64,000 nucleotides of DNA. Origin: Larix kaempferi (lineage: Eukaryota; Streptophyta; Pinopsida; Pinales; Pinaceae). The stretch lies in contig BSBM01000125.1 in the NCBI GenBank assembly GCA_027924585.1, forward strand, positions 377,001 to 441,000. The letters are read 5' to 3'. Shown piece by piece: positions 1-10,193 of this stretch; the first letter of the stretch is position 1, and every line of letters begins with the position of its first letter. The translations under genes and the position numbers were made by a program. The notes below the pieces were generated by a model. The model searched no databases. It was given only the letters and a program-made list of their open reading frames with translations, and was not told the origin of the DNA.

Positions 1-1699
1 ACCAAAGCAAGTGAGGACTGGTGGTCCTAATTATGGTAATGCAGAATAGTAAGTACATGAAGAGCCAAATCATGATCGATGGGCTGTTAGAATGCTCTGT
101 GGAAGGATAGAGTTGTATGAATGATATGACTGTGAAATAATGAGTATTTATTTAAGTTGCATGGATAGTGTAACTATGTCTTGAAATTCTAATGTGATAA
201 TGATGCATATATAGAAATGTATATATATTTCATTGCATTTCAAATGTTAAACAGCTGAAGGTGTTTGAATTATGGGTTATTATAATTCTGAGATCACTTC
301 AGTGACTGTTATGGCAATAAATGATTATGTGCGTAGATACTCACAACGTGTTTGGCTGATTGAAGTTTCAGTTTTCAGGTAGAAAAGTCTTGCGTATGGA
401 AATGAGGATAAGTCCATATAGTAAAGACTGGGATCTACCATGTGCAAAAGCCAAAGGTTTTGAGAAGGTTCTCATGGTTGTAAATTTACGCATGAAACGA
501 ATCTAAAAATTGTCTGGTTTAAGTTTATGAGAATAGTCTCATAGTTGCAAATCTGATTTCTGTAGGAAGACAGAGTTACAAATTTCAGATTTGAGAATTT
601 GCTTATAATTGCTAATGATTGTTTGGCTTATATAGAATTGTGTCAGGAGGACATGCTGTAAGTGGATGTTTAGGTATGGTAGCAAGGGTGAAACCATAAT
701 GGACAGAGTGATACCACTTACAAGAGCCAAACAATATGAGGAGAGACTCATTGCTAAGCAAATCAATTGCTGTAGGAGACAGAATTGTAAATTCATATTG
801 AATTTAATTATTAATGCTATTGATTGGTTATGGAACAATCATATTTGAAGCTTATTGCTAAATGTTGCTGACTGTTTGGCTATTTGATAAAGTGTGCCAG
901 GATGACACATTGCAGGAAGACCATGTGCGATGGCCTGCAGAAGCCAAACTAGATGGGAAGGATCCCATGCTTTGGAAATGGGTTTCGGGTGAAACGCCAT
1001 TGTAAATGTTGATAATGTCTCAGCCGAACCGCATGTCGGTAAACCATGAAAGTGAGATGGTAAAGCTATGCCCAGAAGGCATGTGAGACACATATGCAAA
1101 ATGAATGAGTATTCTGTGACCCTAGACAAGAACACGCATGTCTAAATTATTAGGGTTAATATGCAGAGCATGCTCTATCTTATTTATATCATTGCAAACT
1201 GCTTGAGTATGATTAGGGCCTACATCGCGCACATCAGAAAGGGGGTGCACACCTTTTCTGGTGCTGGGTCATGGTAGGGTTTTCAGTATTGACTACACCC
1301 TAAGGAATGGACGCATTCCTGGTGTTTCAATACTTGATAGTGAATGATATGAAATATGATTACAATTTTTGGGCAACAATACTGATGAGCATGCTTATCC
1401 TTCTTGTGCTAACAGCTTACACAAATGCAACTTGGTGTTGCACGTAAGAGGCAAAGTGAAGAAAGGGTGCTCAAGAGGACTGTATGGGTAGTGGTAACCT
1501 TTCTACGCTCACACTAAAGGACACTAGAAGGGATGGATAGGCCCGAGGAGCTGTGTTGCAGAAAAGGGGTATCATCCTTGTGTAGTGTGAGTGGGTATTG
1601 TGGGGCCATGCTAGCCTGCAGTCAAGTGAGTCACCTATGGAGTTTCTGGAGGGAACCACTGGCTGCATAAGAAAAGGTGCCACGTAATCATATTATGCT

Positions 1700-2190
1700 G
1701 TTCATATTGCCTGATAAACCCAGTCGATGTACTGGCTTGGCAATGATTGTTGTGTGCCTGATAAACCCAGTCGGTGTACTAGCTTGGCATTGGTTATTTG
1801 GGTGTTGTGGCGAAAGGTTGTTGGATGCCTGATAAACCCAATCGGTGTACTGGCTTGGCATGTTGTTAAATTAATGCCTAACAAACCCAGTCGGTGTACT
1901 GGCTTGGCATTGGTTACTTGCATGTTGTGGAGGTATTAGTGAAGAGTGTTATTTCCTGACAAACCCAGTCGGAGAACTGGCTTGGAAATGGTTATTGTAT
2001 GCTTGATAAACCCAGTCGGCGTACTGTCTTAGCATACTGATTTTTGAAATGTTTGATAAACCCAGTCGGCGTACTGGCTTAGCATACTGATTTTTGAGAT
2101 GCTTGATAAACCCAGTCGGCGTACTGGCTTAGCATACTGATTTTTGGGATGCCTGATAAACCCAGTCAACGCACTGGCTTGGCATTGCTT
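1700..2190 (+). repeat. degenerate tandem repeat, about nine units, hairpin-forming
   Basis: A core of the form TGATAAACCCAGTCGG followed by an ACTGGCTTGGCA-type half recurs at about 1711, 1759, 1829, 1880, 1956, 2003, 2053, 2104 and 2153, spaced roughly 45-75 bp apart. A further diverged copy lies near 2669. Inside each unit CCAGT and ACTGG face each other across about six bases, so every unit can form a small hairpin. A related copy sits in the LTR at about 4937-4970, which ties the repeat to the same element. Confidence 0.8.
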
Positions 2191-2443
2191 ATTCGGATGA
2201 TATTGTGGAGTAGCATGTGTGCTGGCCAAGCATCCACCCCACAGGCGATCCAAGGCTTGTAAAGCAGAGAAGGAAACCTGTGGAGTAGCAAGGAAAATGC
2301 ACCATACAGATAAGTATTCATTTTCATTTATTTCTTGTTTGGAATAATGAAGAATTCAATTATAAGTCTTATGACAACCAAGCTAATGCACTGTTGTTTC
2401 TTTATTGGAAACCTTGGCCATTACAGGAAGCAAGGACCCTGAA

Positions 2444-2600
2444 AGAACTATAAATGCTTGGTCAAGCCAGAGAGTAACTGGTTGGAGCTATAAATGCTTG
2501 GTAAATCCAGAGAGTAACTGGTTGGAGCTATAAATTCTTGGTAAAGCCAGAGAGTAACTAGTTGGGCGCTATAAAATTCTTGGTAAATTCAGAGAATAGT
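2444..2600 (+). repeat. tandem repeat, four units of about 50 bp
   Basis: Four consecutive units share the pattern 'CTATAAATGCTTGGTAAA' then 'CCAGAGAGTAACTGGTT'. The last unit is the most diverged. The array lies in the presumed 3' untranslated part of the gypsy-like element. No coding role is visible. Confidence 0.75.
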
Positions 2601-4002
2601 TGGTGGGAACATTAACCACTTAATGTTGTGGAGCAGCCGACGTGCTGGCCAAACATTCCCTTAAACAATTGATAAAACCAGTCAACGTACTAGCCTGACA
2701 TTGCCTGTTCGAATGGTTGTGGAGTAGCCTGCGTGCTGGCCCAACCTTCATTGTATCCACGGGAAATCCAATGCTTGGAAAGCAAAGAAGGATCCTGTGG
2801 GATAAAGTGAAGACATCCAATAAAGATAAGTATTTGGTTATCTTGCACCTCCTGCTTATGAATATACATGTGTATATGATTTAATTATGATTTCTTAAAT
2901 TCTCATTTGGAAATAAACCCTATGAAAATACACTGAACATGTGAATTGACTCAATGTTTGAGTGTAGGTAGTGCTGGAAGCAAGGACTATGAAAGCATCT
3001 GGAGGATGCATGTGGACATATGATTGTCCTAAAGAGCTCCGTATGAGCAGTAATGAAATATGGTGCTAGTGGAACTGTGTGGGTCCTAGCAGCCAAAGGT
3101 TCTGTAAGCGACAATGGGGAAGGGTTCCCTAGTCGAAAGCTATTAGATGGACCTTAGACACTAAAGTGTCATAGCCAAGAAATGGCAAGTCAAGCATTCA
3201 CATTGAAGTGGGAGAGGCCAAGGAGCATAGATCCACCAATGATGGTGTGGCTCCAGATTGGAACAAGACTAAGAGGGGGAAGACTCTTACTCTTCTCTTT
3301 CCTTTTGACTGATGCATCTTAGAAACAAAGGATTGTCGAGTGCATGTCATAAATGAAAACAAATTGTGTTTCATTGCTTGAAATGAATTGTGAATGCTGA
3401 AATAGTTATTTTCTTGTGAAAGGATGAACATGAATGAGTTCATGTGTGTGTGGGAAAGCATGAAATGTGTGGAAGTCTCATGAGTAAAGCATGGACGTTC
3501 CAAGTCAATTAGGAAAATAATTGACTAATATTATTATTGTGTTATGCTCGTCCTAACAGGAATTGCCATGATAAGTCTCACAAGAGAGACAGTGAAAACC
3601 ATTGTTGCAGCTGTTACTAGCCAAATGATTGCTAGTGAGAAAAGCGAGAGCCAGTTGTGCACATGGATCATGGCAACAGGCCAAAAGCTATTTGTTTTGG
3701 CTGGAATTCTTCCTTGGATAGTTGCCGGGACAACAAGAAAGATGAAATCCATGAAATTCTAGACTTGTAGATCAACTGGAAGATAAAAAAATGGAAGGGG
3801 TTGCTGTGGAGCGATGCCCACCTGCAGAACTGGAAGATCAAGCCAGCAAGAGAAGCTTGTGGAAGCTAGAGGACTTGATCCTGAAAGTTCAAAGTAAAGG
3901 GGATGAAATGCAGGATAGACTTGTCACAGTTTGTGAATTTTGAATCATGTGTAAAGTGGGTATATAGTCCGAAGTGTTGGAACACCGAGGACGATGTTAT
4001 TC

Positions 4003-4016
4003 CAAGGGGAGGGGAA
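4003..4016 (+). other. polypurine tract before the 3' LTR
   Basis: A purine run (AAGGGGAGGGGAA) directly precedes the TG that opens the LTR at 4017. In LTR retrotransposons this tract primes plus-strand DNA synthesis, and its position fixes the element as plus-oriented. Confidence 0.6.
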
Positions 4017-5395
4017 TGTAATGTCCCGAGTTTGACCCCATGGCATTAACATTATAAATGATGTAATATTGTTATGAAATCATGGTGAGGAGCTCAAGGC
4101 CAAGGCCCCGCCATCGATTTAGTGATGCATATGGTTTGCGTGCTAGCAATGCACATTGGAAATTCAAATATCATGTAATATGCATTTTAATAAAAATACC
4201 CACAACTAGCTATGCAATGCAACAAAGAGATGGGGACATGATTTCACAAGGAAATTGGGGGGGGAAACATTCAAACCCTTGAGCCACTAGATTCAAGACA
4301 AGTGTCAATGAGAGAACCCATCAAACCCTCAACTACCCACTTTTGTACCCAACCATTGATTTCTCCCAAGAGTTGGTTGGAGAAGTTAATGCCTTGGGAA
4401 TGGGGATGTATGGCTGTCCAAAATCGGGTATGGGAAAGCCACCCTTCATGGAAAATCGTGTTGGTCTCTTTGGGCAAGAATAGAGCCACGAAATTTCTCC
4501 CTAAGCCAGGAGGCAACCATCAGTCTTGCTTCCTCACGCAGCTCTAGCTGCCTGGGCGTTTTCCTCCATGGTTTTCTGGTTTTCCCTTCATCTTTTACCT
4601 GGGAAGGGGCGTTTTTGTATTGATTACTAGTGGGGAAGAAAACAGAATGTATGTGAGTCCTGGAGGTCGTTTAGGCCATTGGGAATGATCCTAACCAGTG
4701 GAGAGAAATCGGTTTTGCTCCCTGGGGGTTGAAATCAAAATTCCACAGTTCGTTTGGGTGAATTACGAGTTGGGAGAGCCAATGTGGACCCTGTTTTGTG
4801 AACACCTCTGTTTTAAATGTGTAACCCTGTCAATGATCGTTTTGCTGTGAGAAGAAAGAGCATGTTGGGGTATGGGTAAAGGGTAATCCATTGTTCTGGC
4901 TTGAGCTTGAGAATGAACATCCATTGTTCCATTGTAGCCTGATAAACCTAGCTATGGACTGGCTTGGCTCAGACGGAATGATTAATGGGTTGTATGTGAG
5001 CTGGAATGTTCCATTTTCCTTGTGATAATCATGCCCAGCTCGGGGGTGGCCTTCGTACGGACTCAGTATAAGCTGTCGAAGAGCTTATGGCTGGGTGGAA
5101 CGTTGCAGCGACATAGCTAGTTGCTTGGGCAGTTAAAAAAAAAAAAGATAAGTGTTTTTATGTCTATGTATTTACTTCTGCAATGTTTAATTAATGATTA
5201 TTTTTTATATGCTGGATGAGCATGAAGTGTGTGTGTGCATTAGTTTTAAATTCCGCTGTCCATATTGACTAATTGTATCTGCACACCAATGTTAAATTCT
5301 TATGATTTTAATTAGTGGGCTGAGCTTTATGAAATGCCCAGGTTTGAGTGCCATGTTCCCCTCCTTGCATTGGGTCAGCAAGTGGGTACATTACA
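4017..5395 (+). mobile_element. 3' LTR of a gypsy-like retrotransposon
   Basis: The candidate LTR opens with TGTAATGTCCC and closes with GGGTACATTACA. These ends are imperfect inverted copies of each other with the canonical TG...CA borders. It is preceded by a polypurine tract. The right border coincides with the point where PPR coding similarity on the minus strand stops abruptly (5396), as expected if the element inserted into that gene. The predicted target duplication would be CACAT (5396-5400); its partner would be left of the window. The length is about 1.38 kb. A copy of the CCAGT...ACTGG-type repeat and a short A tract near 5140 lie inside. Confidence 0.6.
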
Positions 5396-6420
5396 CACAT
5401 CCATGCATTCCAGATCCTGCAATCATTGCACTCCATGGTACCACATTTCTTTCAGGCATTTCGTCAAATAATTGCCTTGTGATCTCTACTCTCACGCATT
5501 TGCAATACATGTCAATGAGGGCAATGACCACCACAATATCAAAATTAAATGCGCTCCCAATTATGTAATCATGGAACCAATTCCCTTGCTGCAAATATCC
5601 TAAATGGCCACAAGCCAAGAGAAGACTCACCATTGTGCTTGAGTTGAGTTTCACTCTTTTCATCTACATTTGTCGAAAAAGTCCTAAATCCTCATCAACA
5701 TACCCATTCTGCACATACCTTGAAATCATCACATTCCATGACACCACATTTATCGTAGACATTTTATCCAACACCTTGGCGTGCAACAGAAGCAATTCCC
5801 CACTTGGAATACATATCCACAACAACAATCCCCAAAAAGCATCAAACTGAATTCGAATTCTAATTACATAACTATGGATCAAATTATCTTCTTCTAGGGT
5901 TCCTAAACGAGCACATTCCTAGAGCACACCTACTACCGTAACCAAGTCTAAAACCACTCCCACCAAATCCAGGTGATGAAAGAGAACCAATGCCTCATTA
6001 GCCTGATGACTCTGTTCATAACCCAGAATCATAGTAGTCCATGAAACCATATATCGCTTAGACATTTTGTCAAACATTTGGCATGCATCATCGACACATT
6101 CAAATTTAGCATACATATGAATGAGGTTAGTCCCTACAAAAACATTGGAAATGAACCCATTTCTGACAATATGATAATGAATCTCCTTACCCTCTTGCAC
6201 AATCGATAGATCTCTACACTCCTTGAGTACCAATGGAAATGTAAAATCATTTGGGCATACACTTTCATCTTTCATTTTGTAATACACTTTAAGTATTTTC
6301 CTGCTCAGCCTATTCTTGGAAATCCCTCTGATAATTGCAGTCCATAAGTAAATTTTTTTCTCTTGAATTTTATCAAAAACCAGTTGGGCGTCTTTGAGGA
6401 TGACATCTCTCCTTCCATGT
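5396..6420 (-). pseudogene. PPR protein pseudogene, 5' part, cut by an LTR element
   Basis: Reading the minus strand from about 6420 down to 5396 gives one frame of about 340 codons with the repeated helical motifs of plant PLS-class pentatricopeptide repeat proteins, which bind organellar RNA. Recognisable stretches are DAQLVFDKIQEKK, YLWTAIIRG, PNDFTFPLVLK, NLIHMYAKFECVDDACQMFDKM, VVSWNVMIS, ALIDMYCKC and RQLFDEMPERNVV. Two in-frame TAG codons (about 5901-5903 and 5661-5663) interrupt it. No net frameshift is seen across about 1 kb. Similarity ends at the LTR border at 5395, so the missing C-terminal half was probably separated by that insertion. No start codon or transit peptide could be assigned; upstream sequence does not look like PPR. 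Confidence 0.85.
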
Positions 6421-7282
6421 GTAGGTAACCTCCTTGGATGGGTTTTCGCACAAGATGATGGGGTTTTCCTCTCCTCTGCTCATGGGAAGGTGGATTAAGG
6501 CACTCATCTACCCACGGGCCACTGGATGGTTTGCACGGGTCGAGAGGTTGATAGGTTAACAATATTGCTTGTCTGTAGGGGTGTGTCTATGATTTGTGTT
6601 TTTTTAATATTATGTATTACATCTTTTATATTTTAATTTTTGTTTTGTATTAAATATTATGTATCTATGTGGAACTGAACATGTATAAATTTAGTAGGGT
6701 TTTCACTGAGACATATAAACACATGACGATATAAGCTACGTGACATATAGTATTATTAATACAAATGTCACATTCTTCATCTAATCTTGGTTTTGGAAGA
6801 GGTGTGGAGGCTATGTTCTCTTTTTAAAAATGTTTTTCTCAATCACATATTCAGAGAAAGGAACTAGTTTGTAGATGATCTCTAGAAAGGAGGTTTTGGG
6901 TAATGGTACATCATGATTGAAGTAGATGGTGTCTCTTGTGATTTTTTGCATCCTTGCCTCGTAGTTTTGGGAAATAGGGAATCACACATGCCCTGTATAG
7001 GGAATCTTTGGCCTATAAGTGAGATGTGGATCCTATTTCAAGTTTTAGAGTGTTAGATATTGTTTTCATGCATTATGTCATGCACATACAAAAATCCAAG
7101 GTCTTATGACATAAAATTCATCTCTAGGGCTCATGGGCCATGTGCAAGTCCTTGGGACACCTCACAAACCTTGAATATGGAATATTTAGCATGCGAGTGA
7201 GATATTCGAGTTTTAGTCTATTAGCGATGTTTTTCATGACCCAATCCATCATTCATGGTAAAAACCAAATTCCTAGCCCAAA
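6421..7282. other. no gene recognised
   Basis: AT-rich sequence with only short open frames. An open frame upstream of the PPR remnant (minus strand to 6562) has no PPR motif and no recognised family. Nothing else is supported. Confidence 0.5.
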
Positions 7283-7747
7283 ATGTTTTCCTTTAGGGAT
7301 CATGGCCCATGTTGGGCCGCTAGTATATTGCACAGGCCATACGTATCAAAGTTTCGGCATGTAGATCATTCCACCAGAGTTCACAAGTTTTCATATTTTT
7401 TGTCTATCTCTCCACCAGTAGCGCTCCTCTCTCATGCCAATGAAGCAAGCAAGCTTTGGCATGAGAGGTTTGGTCATATAAATTACAGATACCTTCATGA
7501 ACTTCATGATAAAAATATGGTTGTAGGGTTACCAAACATCACTTTCACAAAAGTAGTCTGTCAGGGTTGTATCCTAGGAAAACATTCTAAGAGAAAGTTT
7601 GAGAGATCAAGGCCTGAGAGAACCTCTGAACCTTTGGAGCTGATCCATAGTGATATTGCTGGTCCTTTCCCTCACTTGCCACTGACTAAATCCATATACC
7701 TATTAACCTTCATTTATGATCATACTAGGTATTGTTGGGTCTACTGA
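7283..7747 (+). pseudogene. Ty1/copia gag-pre-integrase and integrase N-terminal fragment
   Basis: An open frame of 154 codons. From about residue 51 it matches the copia polyprotein: a gag-pre-integrase zinc-binding region with WHERFGH (residues 59-65) and CQGC (93-96) as the HHCC ligands, then the start of the integrase core with HSDIAGP (122-128, containing the first catalytic Asp). It stops at 'YDHTRYCWVY' followed by TGA, before the second catalytic Asp and Glu. The first 50 residues do not match. No protease, reverse transcriptase or LTR of this element is seen nearby, so it is a truncated dead fragment. Confidence 0.9.
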
Positions 7748-7864
7748 GGTAGCTGCATTGTGTGGACGGAATGGTGAGGCACCACCACCCACAACAAAGC
7801 CGACTGCATGGGTTGTACAACTGTCCCCCAGCCCATAAAGGGGTATCGTATGATACCTTCTTGT

Positions 7865-7905
7865 TAATGATCCTACCATAGATTCACCTATGGTGGCCTT
7901 GTTAT

Positions 7906-7936
<31 letters not shown>

Positions 7937-8345
7937 TTAAATTTCTCATGACGTCGAAGGAGGTGAGCCACGTTCGTTGACGCGATCCAAAAACTTCACC
8001 AAATCATTCAATCGGTATGATAAATGAGCGTAGTGTACAAAGGGTAGGGACATAGTCAACACGAGCTGATGACACATGCTTACTAGTAATTCCTTGTTGA
8101 AGACCAATAGTTGCAATGGTCTAATAATATTTCCCAATCCTCTCATACCTGGGAGAAAAACCCATTGGTTGCATCAGTGTAGCATGCGTGCAACCCATAA
8201 CATATAATGGCATCACAGACTTGTTATTGTCTCAAACTTCCATGGCCTAAATGGCCATAGTCCCTCTAATTAGCTATCCATGAAGGGGAACCTTCACATA
8301 GCTAGTTAGAAAGTCATTCTCGTTAACCGACTTGATTATGTCTTA
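7865..8345 (-). pseudogene. 18S rRNA 3'-end fragment (nuclear), diverged
   Basis: Read on the minus strand, this matches the last part of plant cytosolic 18S rRNA. The plus strand starts with TAATGATCCT (complement of the conserved GGATCATTA end) and keeps long stretches such as CTTCTCCTTCCTCTAAATGA, CATTCAATCGGTA, GTACAAAGGG, GCATCACAGAC, CTCAAACTTCC and GGCCATAGTCCCTCTAA in the canonical order. Many substitutions and short gaps relative to the functional molecule, and loss of similarity near 8345, show a partial pseudogene of roughly 480 bp, not an active rDNA unit. No ITS, 5.8S or 26S sequence is visible next to it. Confidence 0.88.
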
Positions 8346-8453
8346 AATAATATGGTTCCTACACATACTAGTGGAACTTCATCTAAAGGGAAATTTCTAG
8401 TGATAAACCTAAAAGGCTTGAGTCATGTGTTGACTCAAAGGAAAACTAATTAA

Positions 8454-8744
8454 TCCTCATTACTCGATGGAAATGATACCCCTCATGCCACTGATAAAAT
8501 TGAAGAAATAAAGCAAAGAATTGAAGACACAATAGGTAAACATCATTTTGATGGAAATTACTATGTTTATCAAAATGGAAGGCATTTACTTATTAACATG
8601 AGTGAGAAAGAAACTAATAAAAGTATAGTGTCTAATGAACAAAGAAAGGATAGTGCCACATGTAGTGAAGCTGACAAAAACCCCTACGTTGACATCATTT
8701 CTGACAAAGTAAGTGAGATTAATTTTGAGCCAATTGTCAAGTGA
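8454..8744 (+). pseudogene. orphan open frame of about 96 codons, unidentified
   Basis: An open stretch between a TAA (8451-8453) and a TGA (8742-8744) reads as a normal-looking acidic protein, including DKIEEIKQRIEDTIG and GNYYVYQNGRHLLINMSEKE. The first ATG is about half way in (MSEKET). No family was recognised and no splice sites were assigned. It may be an exon or a piece of a transposon polyprotein. The next 300 bases hold nothing I can name. Confidence 0.25.
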
Positions 8745-9049
8745 CAAGGAAAATAAGTAGGAGAGAGACTTATAAGCTTCAGATTCTCAGGAACTCCTAA
8801 AAAGAAGTTCAAAAGTTATTTGCATTTGTTCTCATGAGAATATATTGGATGGTGCAAACATTGTAGCCGAATTGCAGAAAAATATTCAATGTAAAAGTAG
8901 TGGAAGCAATAAGTGATATTCATAAATGTCACACTTAACCCATGGACATAAGTGATACTCATAACTATCACACTTAACCCCCCAAAAAGGTGATATTGTG
9001 CCTAATACCATTGACACACTAACTTATTAAGAAATTGATTGACTAACCA

Positions 9050-9462
9050 CTATGACCTTGGACACATAATGACAAAGACTCCATAGCAGTAGTCTTAAAC
9101 CACTATATTTTGTCAAAAACTATAGAGACGGTCACATAGTGTCATCAAAAACTCATTAGAATGATAAACGGTGACAAACATTTTTCTACAGTCACCAAAA
9201 GTAACCAAAAAGAGTATTGGTGAGGGCCAATAAAATATCGTCACTAGAAGTGTCACCAAAGAGAGAATTAGCAACGAGCCTTTAATAACCCTCACCAAAA
9301 GTGTCATTGAAAAGGGATTTGGTGACGAACCTTGAAGGACCATCTCAAAATTCACGTATAACGACGATGTTTTAAGGACCGTCATCATATGCGACATTGG
9401 TGACAACCCTTAAAGGTCCGTCACAGGCATGACCCTCACCAATGACCTTTTTTCTTGTAGTG
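9050..9462 (-). mobile_element. CACTA-type transposon terminus with subterminal repeats
   Basis: The segment ends at 9462 with TTTTTTCTTGTAGTG, the inverse of the classic CACTACAAGAAAA terminal repeat, so the element lies to the left. The preceding 400 bp hold many short direct and inverted motifs of the GTCACCAA / TTGGTGACGG type, as expected for subterminal transposase-binding repeats. The same motif family occurs in the opposite orientation at 41478-42240. No transposase gene and no opposite end were found to the left, so this is a partial copy or a non-autonomous element with a lost end. Confidence 0.7.
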
Positions 9463-9904
9463 CTATATGGCTCAATGGGTTTTTTAGAGCCAAAGGCATG
9501 GTCTTCTTCTCTAGAGCATCATTCCTAAGGCCCTAAGACACCTACATACTTCTCAAAACCAAATAATAGCATGAATATCCTCAATCATTGGCCAATGATA
9601 CTCTCAAGAGGCCATGTATGGTTGATTGAGGTGATCTTCTTAGCCTTGGATGGCTAGAAGATTCTGTTAGGGCCATAGGTTTATGTGGTGTTAGAAACCA
9701 TATCTAGTGTTTTAAACTTCAAAATGAGCACCACATCCCACTTCCAGGCCAAATATCCCCAGTTGAGGGCTGATATGGTGGTTTGGGACCACACACATGG
9801 ACCATGACCCCCATAGTAAGATCTCTAAATCCATCTGCATTGCTAAAATTTAGTAAAATATTATACAAATTCATTATCAAAATTGCAATTTTCCATTGTT
9901 AGTG

Positions 9905-10193
9905 TGACACAACTAAAAATGAATAACATAAATGACTAATTCACATTAATCGTTGTTAGCTAGTCATATTTACATTCCCGTGACTAAATTAGTCATTTAT
10001 GTTAGTCATTTTTACTTTAGTCACTTTTTATCGAGTCATATATTTTATCCCGTGACTAAATTAGTCATTTATCTTAGTCGTTTTTAGTTGGATTACTTAA
10101 AATTGCCCAATTTTAGTCATTTATCCCTTGAAAAAACAGTGGTGACTAAATTTTTTAGTCACCTAGTCACTTATCTCTCATTTTGTACTAGTG
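9905..10193 (-). mobile_element. second CACTA-like terminus with TAGTCA repeats
   Basis: About 290 bp dense in TAGTCATTTA / GTGACTAAA motifs in both orientations end at 10193 with CATTTTGTACTAGTG, the inverse of CACTAGTACAAAATG. Terminal CACTA plus subterminal repeats of one short motif is the signature of En/Spm-type elements. The motif differs from that of the neighbouring 9462 terminus, so a second family is involved. The opposite end was not found. Confidence 0.55.

Larger units (their letters stand above)
1..4016 (+). mobile_element. 3' internal, non-coding part of a gypsy-like LTR retrotransposon
   Basis: No convincing protein is encoded here; all open frames are short and unlike known families. 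The stretch holds two sets of short tandem repeats (1700-2190 and 2444-2600), a diverged local duplication (about 600-665 against 850-920), and ends in a polypurine tract followed by an LTR start. That arrangement is what is expected between the end of pol and the 3' LTR of a Ty3/gypsy element in plus orientation. The rest of the element would lie left of the window. The assignment rests on the LTR boundary, not on protein homology. Confidence 0.45.

Noticed and set aside
7775-7795. GCACCACCACCCA as a further piece of 18S rRNA
   Set aside because: Too short, out of order relative to the clear match at 7865-8345, and expected by chance.
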